Source: Parabacteroides goldsteinii
Lineage (GTDB): Bacteria > Bacteroidota > Bacteroidia > Bacteroidales > Tannerellaceae
Length of the DNA stretch: 64,000 nucleotides
Direction of reading: 5' to 3'
Assembly: GCF_015550595.1 (NCBI RefSeq)
Contig: NZ_JADNBB010000005.1
Location: 62,001 to 126,000 of the forward strand
The notes under the pieces are model-generated. The model searched no databases and was not told where the DNA came from. It saw nothing but the letters and a program-made list of their open reading frames with translations. This document shows positions 8,659 through 17,660 of this stretch, piece by piece (position 1 is the first letter of the stretch; each line of letters starts with the position of its first letter). Both the position numbers and the translations under genes were made by a program.

Positions 8659-9353
8659 GCCTGTGTAGCTTTAGTCATTAGTTTGTATCCTTTTCCATGT
8701 ACGTTCTCGATCCTGATAGTCGGGTCGGCTTTTAGCAGGTGACGTAGTTTGGTGATATATACATCCATACTGCGTGCATTGAAATAACTGTCGTTTTTCC
8801 ATATCCTTTGTAGTGCGGAACTTCTGTCGACCAGTTTGTTCGGGTTCTGACACAATACTTTGAGAAGGTCCGACTCTTTGGTGGTCAGTTTCTTCTCTTC
8901 TTCTCCTATGGATAACGTTTGTGTATGTGTGTTGAAGGAGAAAAGGCCGAATTTGTATATAACGATCGGTTTTTGCTGATCGGAGACAGATCGTTTCATT
9001 ATTGCATGGATGCGGGCCTGCAATACTTCCAGGCTAATAGGTTTCCGCATCAGATCGTCTGCTCCTATCTGGTAGACTTCTACGATATCTTCTTTGGTCG
9101 GAGAATTGAATAAGAAGATCAGTCGTGTTTCATTCCGTACGGCTTTGAATGCAGCAGCCAGCGTGATTTCTTCCTTATCGGCGGATACATCCATGATACA
9201 AAGGTCGGAGCCAACGGTACAAAAGAAATCGTAGGCCTCTTCAGCCTGGGAAAAAGTTTCAGTGACATATTTATCAGTCTTCAGACATTCTTTGAATAAT
9301 GTTCCCAGGTTTTCGTCTTTAGTAAAAATAAGGATCTTAAGGTGTTTGTCCAT
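8655..9353 (-). CDS. OmpR/PhoB-type response regulator, orphan, coupled to the 5-alpha-reductase gene
   Basis: 232 residues from the ATG at 9353; an in-frame ATG at 9380 would overlap the upstream gene. The receiver domain keeps the acidic pair (D13, E14), the phospho-acceptor Asp55 (LCIMDVS), Ser84 and Lys104 (RKP). The C-terminal winged helix (about 130-225) contains LTTKESDLLKVLCQNPNKLVDRS and the recognition part SMDVYITKLRHLLKADPTIRIENVHGKGYKL. It resembles RprY of Bacteroides. No histidine kinase is nearby. Its stop overlaps the 5-alpha-reductase start, so it probably regulates, or is co-regulated with, the steroid-reductase genes. Confidence 0.92.
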   Translation of the reverse strand: MDKHLKILIFTKDENLGTLFKECLKTDKYVTETFSQAEEAYDFFCTVGSDLCIMDVSADKEEITLAAAFKAVRNETRLIFLFNSPTKEDIVEVYQIGADDLMRKPISLEVLQARIHAIMKRSVSDQQKPIVIYKFGLFSFNTHTQTLSIGEEEKKLTTKESDLLKVLCQNPNKLVDRSSALQRIWKNDSYFNARSMDVYITKLRHLLKADPTIRIENVHGKGYKLMTKATQA

Positions 9354-9366
9354 TGTAAAAAAGATT

Positions 9367-9924
9367 CTATGCTTCTTCATGAGAAGCTTTATAAAGGTTA
9401 TATCTTTCGAATACAGCCTGTTTTAATTCTTCGAAAGTACAATCCAACGCGCGGTTGGAAATACAAATAGGTGATCCGTAGTATTGGAGCCTTAGCTCCA
9501 TGGAACGTTTTTTACTACGTGCGGGTTCACGGTCAATATATTCGTTCGGATTTTTGACCTTTAACACAATGTATTTGCGTTTCAGGTTGCTAATATCGTC
9601 CATAACTTTGATATTTTCAACCTCTTTCCATAAAATAGTACCAAATCTGTTTCCGGTGGATATGTCATTAACACCTTCTTCTGAAATATAGATAGCTGTA
9701 AATTTTTCCCGGGTGAGGTAATAATAGCTTATGCAACAAAACACCGTAGTCGACAACGAGAAAAATCCAACCAGGAGAAGGAGGAAACGTCCTTCGCCCA
9801 ACTTCAGCTCGTGAGAGAGTGTAAGGGAGCCTATGCCGATCAGGGCAGAGAAGAGGGTTGTAAGGAACAACCCTCTCTGCTTTTTCCTGCTCAATTTAAA
9901 TGTTGTTACAGAAGGTGTATTCAT
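9367..9924 (-). CDS. Small membrane protein with two TM segments and a PH-like domain (STM3941-like)
   Basis: 185 residues. Two hydrophobic segments (about residues 19-37 and 45-68) are followed by a soluble region of short strands (FTAIYISEEGVNDISTG, ILWKEVENIKVM, KYIVLKVKNPNEYI) ending in a helix rich in charged residues. This layout resembles the STM3941 family of PH-like membrane proteins; I am not certain of the family. It lies 6 bp after the PII-like gene and 13 bp before the response regulator, so it is probably co-transcribed. Function unknown. Confidence 0.65.
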   Translation of the reverse strand: MNTPSVTTFKLSRKKQRGLFLTTLFSALIGIGSLTLSHELKLGEGRFLLLLVGFFSLSTTVFCCISYYYLTREKFTAIYISEEGVNDISTGNRFGTILWKEVENIKVMDDISNLKRKYIVLKVKNPNEYIDREPARSKKRSMELRLQYYGSPICISNRALDCTFEELKQAVFERYNLYKASHEEA

Positions 9925-9930
9925 GTGTAT

Positions 9931-10224
9931 TTAAATTGTTTTTTCAACATTCCATACAAACGCACGCAAACCTTGTGCTTCCGTTTGCATATCCATTTTA
10001 TGCAACAGATCGAGGAAATAATCTACTTTTTCATCTTCTACCATAGCCAGTATGGCAGAGTTCAGAGTAGGCCAGGCGTGACTACCGTAATGAGGTTCGC
10101 CATTTTTGCTGCCACGGCCTTGTACTTCATCCCAATAGGTGAAGCCACGGATGTTGTTACGATCCATGACGCTTAAGATCATTTCGTAATAGGCTTGATT
10201 GAATGATATGAATATAGCTTTCAT
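9931..10224 (-). CDS. PII-like small protein downstream of an RND pump
   Basis: 97 residues with the alternating strand-helix order of a ferredoxin-like/PII fold: KAIFISFNQAYYEMILSVMDRNNIRGFTYWDEV, a glycine-rich loop (GRGSKNGEPHYGSHAWPTLNS) in the place of the PII T-loop, then AILAMVEDEKVDYFLDLLHKM. PII-like proteins bind small ligands or metals and adjust the activity of neighbouring transporters. It follows the RND permease gene by 55 bp, separated by a strong hairpin. A role in sensing conditions for the pump is an inference. Confidence 0.6.
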   Translation of the reverse strand: MKAIFISFNQAYYEMILSVMDRNNIRGFTYWDEVQGRGSKNGEPHYGSHAWPTLNSAILAMVEDEKVDYFLDLLHKMDMQTEAQGLRAFVWNVEKTI

Positions 10225-10246
10225 TGTTCTTTCTATTTTATGTTAT

Positions 10247-10271
10247 AACCGGGAACTCAGGGTTCCCGGTT
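10247..10271. terminator. Strong hairpin between the RND pump and the PII-like gene
   Basis: AACCGGGAAC pairs perfectly with GTTCCCGGTT across a 5-nt loop. It lies just after the RND stop codon. The minus-strand downstream side is not a clean T-run, so it may be a partial terminator or an mRNA-stabilising stem rather than a full stop. Confidence 0.5.
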
Positions 10272-10279
10272 TCTAAGTT

Positions 10280-13200
10280 TTATAATTGTTCCAGTTGGTT
10301 CAACTTGGCGATCTTACGACGACGACGTTTCACTCCGTTACCGGCAAATACACAATATACTACCGGTACGATAACCAGCGTGATCAAGGTGGAAACCGAA
10401 AGGCCCCAGGCTACTGTCATACCCATCGAACGCCACATTTCAGCACCTTCACCGGTTCCGATAGCCATCGGAATCATACCCAGTACGGTTGTCAATGTAG
10501 TCATCAATACGGGACGGAGACGAGACTTGCCGGCTGTTACGGCAGCAGTAAGAATACTCATACCACGTTCGCGGCACAGAATGGTGTAGTCGATCAATAC
10601 GATACCGTTCTTAACAACGATACCCATCAACATGATCACACCGATCAAGGCCATTACCCCCAGTGGCGTTTGCGTGATCGATAATCCCAGGATAACGCCT
10701 GTAAAGGCAAACGGGATGGAGAACATGATCACGAACGGGTCGGTCAACGACTCGAACTGGGCGGCCATCACGATGAACACGAGAATGATGATCAATACCA
10801 TCAATACTCCCAGATCCTGGAAGGTATCCTGCTGGTCTTCGAATGTACCTCCCAGCTGCCAGCTGACTTCACTCGGAATATCCATCTTTTTCAGTTCGCC
10901 ACGTACGGCTGTTACCAAGTCGCTTAAAGCAGCACCTTGACCAACAACGGCAGAAACGGTGATGATACGTTCACGGTTCTTACGTTCGATGGTAGGCGGT
11001 GTCATACGTTCTACCACTTTACCGACATCGCGGATACGAACTCCCTGTCCGGCATTGTTGTAGAGCATGATATTCTCGATATCTTCGATAGACTGGCGGA
11101 ACTCCGGAGCATAGCGTACCTTGATATCGTACTCGTCACCGTCTTCACGATATTTGGATGCGGTAGAACCGTTAATACGGTTACGCAGGAACAAAGAAGC
11201 TGTTGCTACGTTCAGTCCGTTCATGGCCAGTTTCTCGCGGTCGAAGTCCACCTGGTATTCCGGGATATAATCCTTACGGCTGATATTTACCTGCGAACAG
11301 CCTTTCAATGCTTCCAGGCGTTTTGCCAGATCGGCAGCTACGGCGTCGGTCTTGGCAAAGTCGAAACCGTAGATTTCGATATCCACGGCATTTTCACCAC
11401 CCATGGATCCGGACTGGCCTCCGGCCAATACTTTATACTCTTTGATCTCCGAGTAATCGGCCAGGTCTTCACGCATCATGTCACAAATTTCGATAAGACC
11501 TCTTTCACGATCTCCGACACTGCTCAGGTTGATGTTCATTTCGATGATGTGCGAACCGTTATCGCTCAACTGTGCAAATGTATTGTCGGTATCAGCCTGT
11601 CCTTCGGTGAAGTTCAGTACCAGAATTTCCGGATATTTTTCGCGGAACTGTTTGTCTATACGTAGAGCCAGATCGCGTGTTATTTCCTGACGGGTACCGA
11701 TCGGTAATTCGATAGTAATACCGATACGAGCATTATCCTGAGTCGGGAAGAACTCTGTTTTTACGGTCGGTATCAGCAGCATACTACCAATGAACACCAA
11801 TGCAGCACCTGTGATAACCGTTTTACGGTGGCGGACAGCCCAACTCAGGAAACGTGAATAAGCGACATCCAGTGCATTCAGTGCTTTTTCGATCGGAGTG
11901 AAGAACAATACATATAAACGGCCTTTCTTCGGATCGAGACGTAACAGCTGAGAACAAAGCATCGGGGTCAGTGTCAAAGCACCTACGGTAGATACGATCA
12001 TAATGATACTAACGATCCATCCTAACTGTTTGAAAAGGATACCGGCCATACCTGTAACCATAGTCAACGGCAGGAATACAGCCAACATGGTCAGCGTAGA
12101 AGCGATTACGGAAATAGCCACCTCATTGGTTGCATGTACTGCCGCCTGTTTCGGTTTACTTCCCCGCTCAATATGCGTCGTGACGTTTTCCAATACAACG
12201 ATGGCATCATCCACCACCATACCGATTGCTATGGATAGTGAGCTCAGGGAGATAATGTTCAATGTATTTCCTGATGCCAGCAAATAAGCGAAGGCGGCGA
12301 TCAATGAGATCGGGATAGTCAGGATAATAATGAATGTCGCTCTCCAGCGTCCCAGGAAGATAAATACAACCAGCATTACGACAATGAAGGTGATCATGAT
12401 TGTTTCCTGCAAGCTGTCGATCGTATTCAAAATGTTTGTCGAGGTATCGACAATTACCCCCAGTTGTACATCCGAGGGTAAACTGGCCTGTATTTCCGGA
12501 AGCTTTTCGTGTACCTTCTTGGCTATGTTAACCGAGTTGGCACCGGATTGTTTCTGGATAACGATCATACCTCCCTTACCACCATTGTTGAAGGTTTCCT
12601 GGGCACGTTCTTCCACGTAGTCTTCTACCCGTGCAATGTCACGCAGGTACACATTTCTGCCGTTGTTGCTGCCTACTACCAGGTCGAGCATCTGTTTGGC
12701 ATCGGTAAACTCACCCTGTACACGCAGGGTGTAGGTGTTCGAACCGATATCGATACTCCCCCCCGGGGTGTTACGGTTTTCCTGGGCGATGACCGAAGAA
12801 ACGCCTTCAATAGTCAGGCCGTAAGCCTCCAGTTTGTAAGGGTCGCAATATACCTGAACCTCACGGATCGGTGCTCCTGAGATAGATACTGCACCTACGC
12901 CACTGATACGTGCCAGCGGGTTCGATACTTTATCGTCCAGTATCTTATATAAGGCGTTGGTACTTTCCTCTGCTGTCACTGAAAGCAACAGGATAGGAAT
13001 ATCGTCGGTACCAAACTTAAAGATGATCGGATTCTCCACATCATCCGGCAGAGACGACTCAACGACATCCAGCTTATCCCGGACATCGTTGGTCGCGACA
13101 TCGATATCGGTTCCGTATTCAAATTCCAGAGTAACGATAGAGATGTTTTCGCGAGACTGTGATGTGATGTGCTTCAGGTCACTCACACTGTTCAACACGT

Positions 13201-13405
13201 TTTCCAATGGCTTGGATACGTTCATTTCAATATCTGTGGCACTGGCTCCGGGATAGGCCGTCATGACCATGATCATATTGGTCTCGATCTCCGGCAGCAA
13301 GTCTACTGATAATCGGGTTAGGGAAAAAAGCCCCATAATTACCACTGCCACAAACACGAGGGCGGTGGTTACCGGCTTTTTGACCGCTGTTGCATATAAA
13401 CTCAT
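10280..13405 (-). CDS. RND multidrug efflux permease (AcrB/HAE1 family)
   Basis: 1041 residues, typical length. It forms the inner-membrane proton-driven part of a tripartite pump. The N-terminus KKPVTTALVFVAVVIMGLFSLTRL is the first membrane helix. The proton-relay aspartate pair is in GMVVDDAIVVLEN, and the two large periplasmic loops with twelve membrane helices expected of the family can be followed. The C-terminus is basic (KRRRRKIAKLNQLEQL). It sits 13 bp after the adaptor gene and in one unit with TolC and a TetR regulator. Substrates are not visible from sequence; bile acids are a candidate because of the steroid-reductase genes downstream. Confidence 0.96.
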   Translation of the reverse strand: MSLYATAVKKPVTTALVFVAVVIMGLFSLTRLSVDLLPEIETNMIMVMTAYPGASATDIEMNVSKPLENVLNSVSDLKHITSQSRENISIVTLEFEYGTDIDVATNDVRDKLDVVESSLPDDVENPIIFKFGTDDIPILLLSVTAEESTNALYKILDDKVSNPLARISGVGAVSISGAPIREVQVYCDPYKLEAYGLTIEGVSSVIAQENRNTPGGSIDIGSNTYTLRVQGEFTDAKQMLDLVVGSNNGRNVYLRDIARVEDYVEERAQETFNNGGKGGMIVIQKQSGANSVNIAKKVHEKLPEIQASLPSDVQLGVIVDTSTNILNTIDSLQETIMITFIVVMLVVFIFLGRWRATFIIILTIPISLIAAFAYLLASGNTLNIISLSSLSIAIGMVVDDAIVVLENVTTHIERGSKPKQAAVHATNEVAISVIASTLTMLAVFLPLTMVTGMAGILFKQLGWIVSIIMIVSTVGALTLTPMLCSQLLRLDPKKGRLYVLFFTPIEKALNALDVAYSRFLSWAVRHRKTVITGAALVFIGSMLLIPTVKTEFFPTQDNARIGITIELPIGTRQEITRDLALRIDKQFREKYPEILVLNFTEGQADTDNTFAQLSDNGSHIIEMNINLSSVGDRERGLIEICDMMREDLADYSEIKEYKVLAGGQSGSMGGENAVDIEIYGFDFAKTDAVAADLAKRLEALKGCSQVNISRKDYIPEYQVDFDREKLAMNGLNVATASLFLRNRINGSTASKYREDGDEYDIKVRYAPEFRQSIEDIENIMLYNNAGQGVRIRDVGKVVERMTPPTIERKNRERIITVSAVVGQGAALSDLVTAVRGELKKMDIPSEVSWQLGGTFEDQQDTFQDLGVLMVLIIILVFIVMAAQFESLTDPFVIMFSIPFAFTGVILGLSITQTPLGVMALIGVIMLMGIVVKNGIVLIDYTILCRERGMSILTAAVTAGKSRLRPVLMTTLTTVLGMIPMAIGTGEGAEMWRSMGMTVAWGLSVSTLITLVIVPVVYCVFAGNGVKRRRRKIAKLNQLEQL

Positions 13406-13418
13406 ATACTGTTATTTC

Positions 13419-14441
13419 TTACTTGTCAATTTCTACTTCCATTCCATTAGTCAAACGGTTCTGACCGGTTATTACCACCTGGTCTCCGTTCTCAACGCCT
13501 GATATAATTTCGTATTTGTTACCCATACGACGTCCCAGTTCTACCTTCTGGTAAGATACTTTTCCATTCTTGTATACATAAATGTAGCGGTCGCCTGATC
13601 CGGACTGTTTAACAATGGCCTGATCGGGGCTGACAACGTGATTTTTGGTACCGAAGTTCATTGTTGCACGGGCAAACATTCCCGGACGTACACGTTCGTC
13701 TGTATTTGCTATCTTGATCTCGACAGGGAAAGTACGGCTTGTTGCATCGATGGTCGGGTAAACCAGGCTCACTTTACCTTTGAATACTTCGTCGCCGTAA
13801 ACATCCAGTTTGATATCTACTTCATTCCCTTTCTTTACTTGGGTGAAATAACTTTCGGAAACATTCACGAACAGTTTGACCGGACGAATCTGTTCGACGG
13901 TAAAGATCGGATTTCCACCGCTATACATATCACCGTTGTCATAATTACGGGCAGTCACGATACCACTGATCGGGCTTAGTAACTGGGTGTTCTCCTGCAG
14001 GTTTTTGTAACTTTCACGGCTTATATCCAACTGGGTTTTCTGAGCATCCCAGGCTGATTTGGATGCACCGCCCACTTTATATAGTTCGTCGATACGCTTG
14101 AACTCCACTTCCTGATTGTCCAACTGGACTTTGGCTTGTTTCAGGTTGTTGGCATCCATTTTGACCAATAGCTGGCCTTCTTTCACATGGTCGCCTACTT
14201 CTGCAAACAGTTTCTCAATACGGACCGGCGACTGAGGTGCTATATTATTCTTTATATTTGCCTCCACAGTGGCTGTAAATTCTGCTATCTGGTCTACATC
14301 CTGAGCTGATACCTGTTCTATTTTCACTTTCACCTTTTCATCAACGGTCTGGGTTGTTGCGTCTTTCTTCTCACCCGAGCAGGACATCAGCAAGGCTAAC
14401 GTAACGAGTGGTACAACTTTCAGCATTTCACGTGTTTTCAT
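13419..14441 (-). CDS. RND efflux periplasmic adaptor lipoprotein (membrane fusion protein)
   Basis: 340 residues from the ATG at 14441, chosen because it gives a clean lipoprotein signal (MKTREMLKVVPLVTLALLMSC). The adaptor domains appear in order: a beta-barrel/lipoyl half (EFTATVEANIKNNIAPQSPVRIEKLFAEVGDHVKEGQLLVKMD), an alpha-helical hairpin (about 95-125), the second lipoyl half (LLSPISGIVTARNYDNGDMYSGG) and the membrane-proximal part ending in GVENGDQVVITGQNRLTNG. It links the RND permease to TolC. It lies between the tolC-like and RND genes with gaps of 40 and 13 bp. Confidence 0.95.
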   Translation of the reverse strand: MKTREMLKVVPLVTLALLMSCSGEKKDATTQTVDEKVKVKIEQVSAQDVDQIAEFTATVEANIKNNIAPQSPVRIEKLFAEVGDHVKEGQLLVKMDANNLKQAKVQLDNQEVEFKRIDELYKVGGASKSAWDAQKTQLDISRESYKNLQENTQLLSPISGIVTARNYDNGDMYSGGNPIFTVEQIRPVKLFVNVSESYFTQVKKGNEVDIKLDVYGDEVFKGKVSLVYPTIDATSRTFPVEIKIANTDERVRPGMFARATMNFGTKNHVVSPDQAIVKQSGSGDRYIYVYKNGKVSYQKVELGRRMGNKYEIISGVENGDQVVITGQNRLTNGMEVEIDK

Positions 14442-14481
14442 ATTGTAAACTGTTTTTATTTTTATTCTCATTGCTAGTTAA

Positions 14482-15864
14482 TTAGTAATTTTGTTGACCC
14501 AGAACTTTCTCCAGATCTGATTTAGCTACCATATAATCGTATATGGATTGATTGAAATTCAACTTCGATTGCGTGAGTGCCAACTCGGCATCATTCATTT
14601 CCAACAGTGTTCCGGCACCGGTGTCATATCGCTTTTGGGCGATAAGATATCCGCGGTTTGCCTGCTCCACCCCTTTTTGCGCTGCATCGAACTTCTTGAT
14701 GCAAGTGTTCATATTATCCATATATTGTTTGATAGACAGTTGCAGGTTGCGTTTTGTGTCTTCGCGCTGTAAGTCCATCTGTTGCATGGATACCTGTGTC
14801 TGTTTGATCTTATGATACTTGCTTCCTCCCGAAAAGATAGGAACAGTCAGTGTTACACCGATCATTGAATAAGGGTTCCATTGATAGTCCCTGAACTTGA
14901 AATTGTTATTCATGGATGTCCATTGATAAAGACCGGTCAAAGACAGTGTAGGCAGATAATCGAATTTCTGCATCATTAAGGTCTTCTTTAGCTGTTCGGC
15001 CTGCAAGTCGATCTGTTTCAAATCCGTGTTTTCGCAAAGTGTCGTGTCGGTCGATAAGAAATCTGCGAATAATTCCGTTTCATAATCAACCAGTGAACCT
15101 TCACAATCGATCTCTATTTCCAGGTCCATTCCCAGTAATGCTTTCAGTTGCCATTTGGCAAGTGTTAATGAATTCAATGCCTGTAGCATATTGGGTTCGC
15201 TGTTTTTTACAGTTACATCGGCACGGATCAGGTCGTATTCGGCAACGGTTCCCTGTTCATATTTCTTCTTGATATCCAGGTAGTTCTCCATCGCATTGTC
15301 GTAGCTGTCTTTAAATACACGGTATGAATCGTTTGCCAGCAATACATTATAAAAACTTTTTTTTACCTGGTTCACCATAGATATTTTGGATGAACGCGCT
15401 TGTTCTACCGATAATTCGACATCCAAGGCCGATATACTCAGACTTTTCCATAAAGAGGCATTAACCAACGGCATCGAAGCGTTAAATCCGAGACTCCAGT
15501 TGTTATCGCGTCCAACTTCGATCCCTTTACTCATATCCGGAACTTCTGTTCCTTCGGGAACTTCCGTACTTCCCATATCGAAGCCGTCCATATACATAAC
15601 CTGTTTTTTCAGTGTCCTATTGTAGTCGGCTGCAAAATTAATCTGGGGGAACAGGGCGGCATATGAACCCTTTTGTGCATACTTTTTCTTTTCGATTTCT
15701 TTGTCTGCAACTTTTACGGTTGGGTTCTCACTCAGCGCAATCTCCAGCGCTTTACTCAGGTTCAGCTTCAGGACATCCTGTGCCTTGGCTGAGGTAAAGG
15801 CCAGAGATGGTAGCAACATCAAAACTACCCACATCATCTTTTTCCTAACTAATACTCGTTCCAT
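14482..15864 (-). CDS. TolC-family outer-membrane efflux channel
   Basis: 460 residues with a signal peptide ending near TSAKAQ. The two tandem TolC repeats are long helical stretches with short strands. The first begins LNLSKALEIALSENPTVKVADKEIEKKKYAQKGSYAALFPQINFAADYN, and the second includes QKRYDTGAGTLLEMNDAELALTQSKLNFNQSIYDYMVAKSDLEKVLG, a typical family ending. It provides the outer-membrane exit of the pump. The gene follows tetR by 44 bp and precedes the adaptor by 40 bp. Confidence 0.95.
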   Translation of the reverse strand: MERVLVRKKMMWVVLMLLPSLAFTSAKAQDVLKLNLSKALEIALSENPTVKVADKEIEKKKYAQKGSYAALFPQINFAADYNRTLKKQVMYMDGFDMGSTEVPEGTEVPDMSKGIEVGRDNNWSLGFNASMPLVNASLWKSLSISALDVELSVEQARSSKISMVNQVKKSFYNVLLANDSYRVFKDSYDNAMENYLDIKKKYEQGTVAEYDLIRADVTVKNSEPNMLQALNSLTLAKWQLKALLGMDLEIEIDCEGSLVDYETELFADFLSTDTTLCENTDLKQIDLQAEQLKKTLMMQKFDYLPTLSLTGLYQWTSMNNNFKFRDYQWNPYSMIGVTLTVPIFSGGSKYHKIKQTQVSMQQMDLQREDTKRNLQLSIKQYMDNMNTCIKKFDAAQKGVEQANRGYLIAQKRYDTGAGTLLEMNDAELALTQSKLNFNQSIYDYMVAKSDLEKVLGQQNY

Positions 15865-15908
15865 TTAAACTAGATTTGATTTTGAATATAATACCTATTA
15901 TAATTCTC

Positions 15909-16514
15909 TCACAATAAATTCTGTGATTGTTTCAATGCGTATCTGTCTAATATTGCAAGACCTTTTTCTGTACATATCCCACGTAAGAAAGTAAATAAGA
16001 CGGTCTTGTAGACTTCCGATACAGAATGGTTCAGGAATGCACCTGTGGGGCGTATCATTTTGATCTGTTCTTTTGCCAGCAGGGTTACGATTTCAAAATT
16101 TATACCTTTCTGAAAGACTCCTTCTTTTACTCCTCTGGAAAAAAGCTTCATACACTTCTTTGAAAATTCCGCTTTATTCTTTTCATTTAATTCCAGGGCC
16201 TTCGGATATCGTTTCAGATCATCATAGAATTTCCGGTTATACCATCGGGGACGCTTCATGCATTCTTCATAAAATAAGATGATCTCTTCTACAACAGAAT
16301 AGGGACCTTCTTCCAGCTCGATCAATACCTGCTTCATCTTTTTGTGATTGTATTCGATACTTTTCACCAGAAGAGTTTCCTTATCTTCGAAGAACTCATA
16401 AATTGTGCGCTTTGATATCCCCATGTTACGGGCAATATCATCCATGCTCACACTTTTTATTCCGTGTTGCGAGAACAAGTCAAGCGCAGTCATCATTATC
16501 TGTTCTTTATTCAT
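15909..16514 (-). CDS. TetR/AcrR-family regulator of the RND operon
   Basis: 201 residues. The N-terminal helix-turn-helix reads KEQIMMTALDLFSQHGIKSVSMDDIARNMGISKRTIYEFFEDKETLL. The remaining helical domain, about 60-200, would bind a ligand. It is the first gene of the pump cluster, 44 bp before the tolC-like gene, so it is a probable local repressor of the pump and of itself. A weak -7-like box (GACCTTTG) lies upstream on the minus strand near 16552-16559. The inducing ligand is unknown; bile acids are a reasonable candidate given the genes downstream. Confidence 0.93.
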   Translation of the reverse strand: MNKEQIMMTALDLFSQHGIKSVSMDDIARNMGISKRTIYEFFEDKETLLVKSIEYNHKKMKQVLIELEEGPYSVVEEIILFYEECMKRPRWYNRKFYDDLKRYPKALELNEKNKAEFSKKCMKLFSRGVKEGVFQKGINFEIVTLLAKEQIKMIRPTGAFLNHSVSEVYKTVLFTFLRGICTEKGLAILDRYALKQSQNLL

Positions 16515-16688
16515 ATATATTTTTTGTATTCTCGATAATTATGTACGTTGGCAAAGGTCTACTTAATTTAGAAAACCGAAAAGGTTTATTCCGTTACATG
16601 ATTGGTTTGAAACGAAATCTCATAGGCTTTAAAGAATCTTTATCGGTTGAAATTATGTTTGAATTGGTAAAAAATGAAACAAAAAATG

Positions 16689-16717
16689 TTGCAGGTATAA
16701 ATAAAAGCCTATCTTTG
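16689..16717 (+). promoter_or_regulatory. Promoter of the AraC-family gene
   Basis: A -7 box TATCTTTG (16710-16717) and a -33 TTG (16689-16691) are separated by 18 bp, 33 bp before the ATG at 16750. Confidence 0.6.
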
Positions 16718-16749
16718 CACTTACTACGATTGAGTAAATAAAGAAAATT

Positions 16750-17652
16750 ATGGAAAATCTTCCTTTAATAGATTTAGCGGAGTTGAATAAAGGTATCGTT
16801 ATTCGTGATAGCTTTCAGGATATTTTTTCAATAGCGGATATCGATGGAACCCGGGATATAGATAATTCAGATGTACATGAATATACCACTCCGATGCGTT
16901 TGGATGCGCTTCTGATGGTTTTGGCATTAGAAGGCTCGTCAGAAATTTATCTGGATTATGTACCTTATGTGTTAAAAGCAAACAGTTTCGTAATTATTAT
17001 GCCTACGCATACGATGCAGTTGAACAAAGTCAGTAAGGATTTTAAAGGGAAACTGTTGGTTGTTTCAAAATATTTTCTGGATGAGTGCAATCCGGCCAAG
17101 CGTAGTCCTTCCATGGCAAACTATATGCAATTGAAGAAGAATCCCTGCACCACATTTGAACCGGAGGAAACGGAATTAATAAACGACCAGATAGAATTAC
17201 TGCGGAAGAAAATAAAGAACCGCTCTCATTTCTTCCAGAAAGAGGTGATGCAAAATGCTTTTGTCGGTTTTCTATTGGAGATAGCCAATATCCTGATGGG
17301 TAAAAAAGACGGAATGCTGGTACCGGCCCTTTCACGTAAAGAGGAACTTTTTGAACAATTCCTGCAGTTATTGTTTGAACATTGCAAGGAACAGCACGTG
17401 GTGACTTTTTATGCAGAGAAACTGTTTATCACCCCTCAGTATCTGTCCCTTATCTTAAAAGAACTGACCGGGAAATCTGCGAATAAGTGGATCGACGATG
17501 CTTTGATTGTGGAAGCGAAGATCCTGTTGAAGGCTCCGCAGGCAACCGTACAGCAAGTCGCAGATATTCTGCATTTTTCCGATCAGTCGACATTTGGGAA
17601 ATTCTTTAAGAAGCATATGGGTATTTCTCCGATGGAATATCGTAAGTCGTAA
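16750..17652 (+). CDS. AraC-family transcriptional regulator
   Basis: 300 residues. The N-terminal half looks like a cupin-type sensing domain (LEGSSEIYLDYVPYVLKANSFVIIMPTHTMQL). The C-terminal double helix-turn-helix spans about 195-300 (FYAEKLFITPQYLSLILKELTGKSANKWIDDALIVEAKILL, then QQVADILHFSDQSTFGKFFKKHMGISPMEYR). It is divergent from the tetR of the RND cluster, with 235 bp between the two starts, and faces the HdeD-like gene tail to tail. The target is not visible; the divergent pump cluster is one possibility. Confidence 0.93.
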   Translation: MENLPLIDLAELNKGIVIRDSFQDIFSIADIDGTRDIDNSDVHEYTTPMRLDALLMVLALEGSSEIYLDYVPYVLKANSFVIIMPTHTMQLNKVSKDFKGKLLVVSKYFLDECNPAKRSPSMANYMQLKKNPCTTFEPEETELINDQIELLRKKIKNRSHFFQKEVMQNAFVGFLLEIANILMGKKDGMLVPALSRKEELFEQFLQLLFEHCKEQHVVTFYAEKLFITPQYLSLILKELTGKSANKWIDDALIVEAKILLKAPQATVQQVADILHFSDQSTFGKFFKKHMGISPMEYRKS

Positions 17653-17660
17653 CCTTCGGT

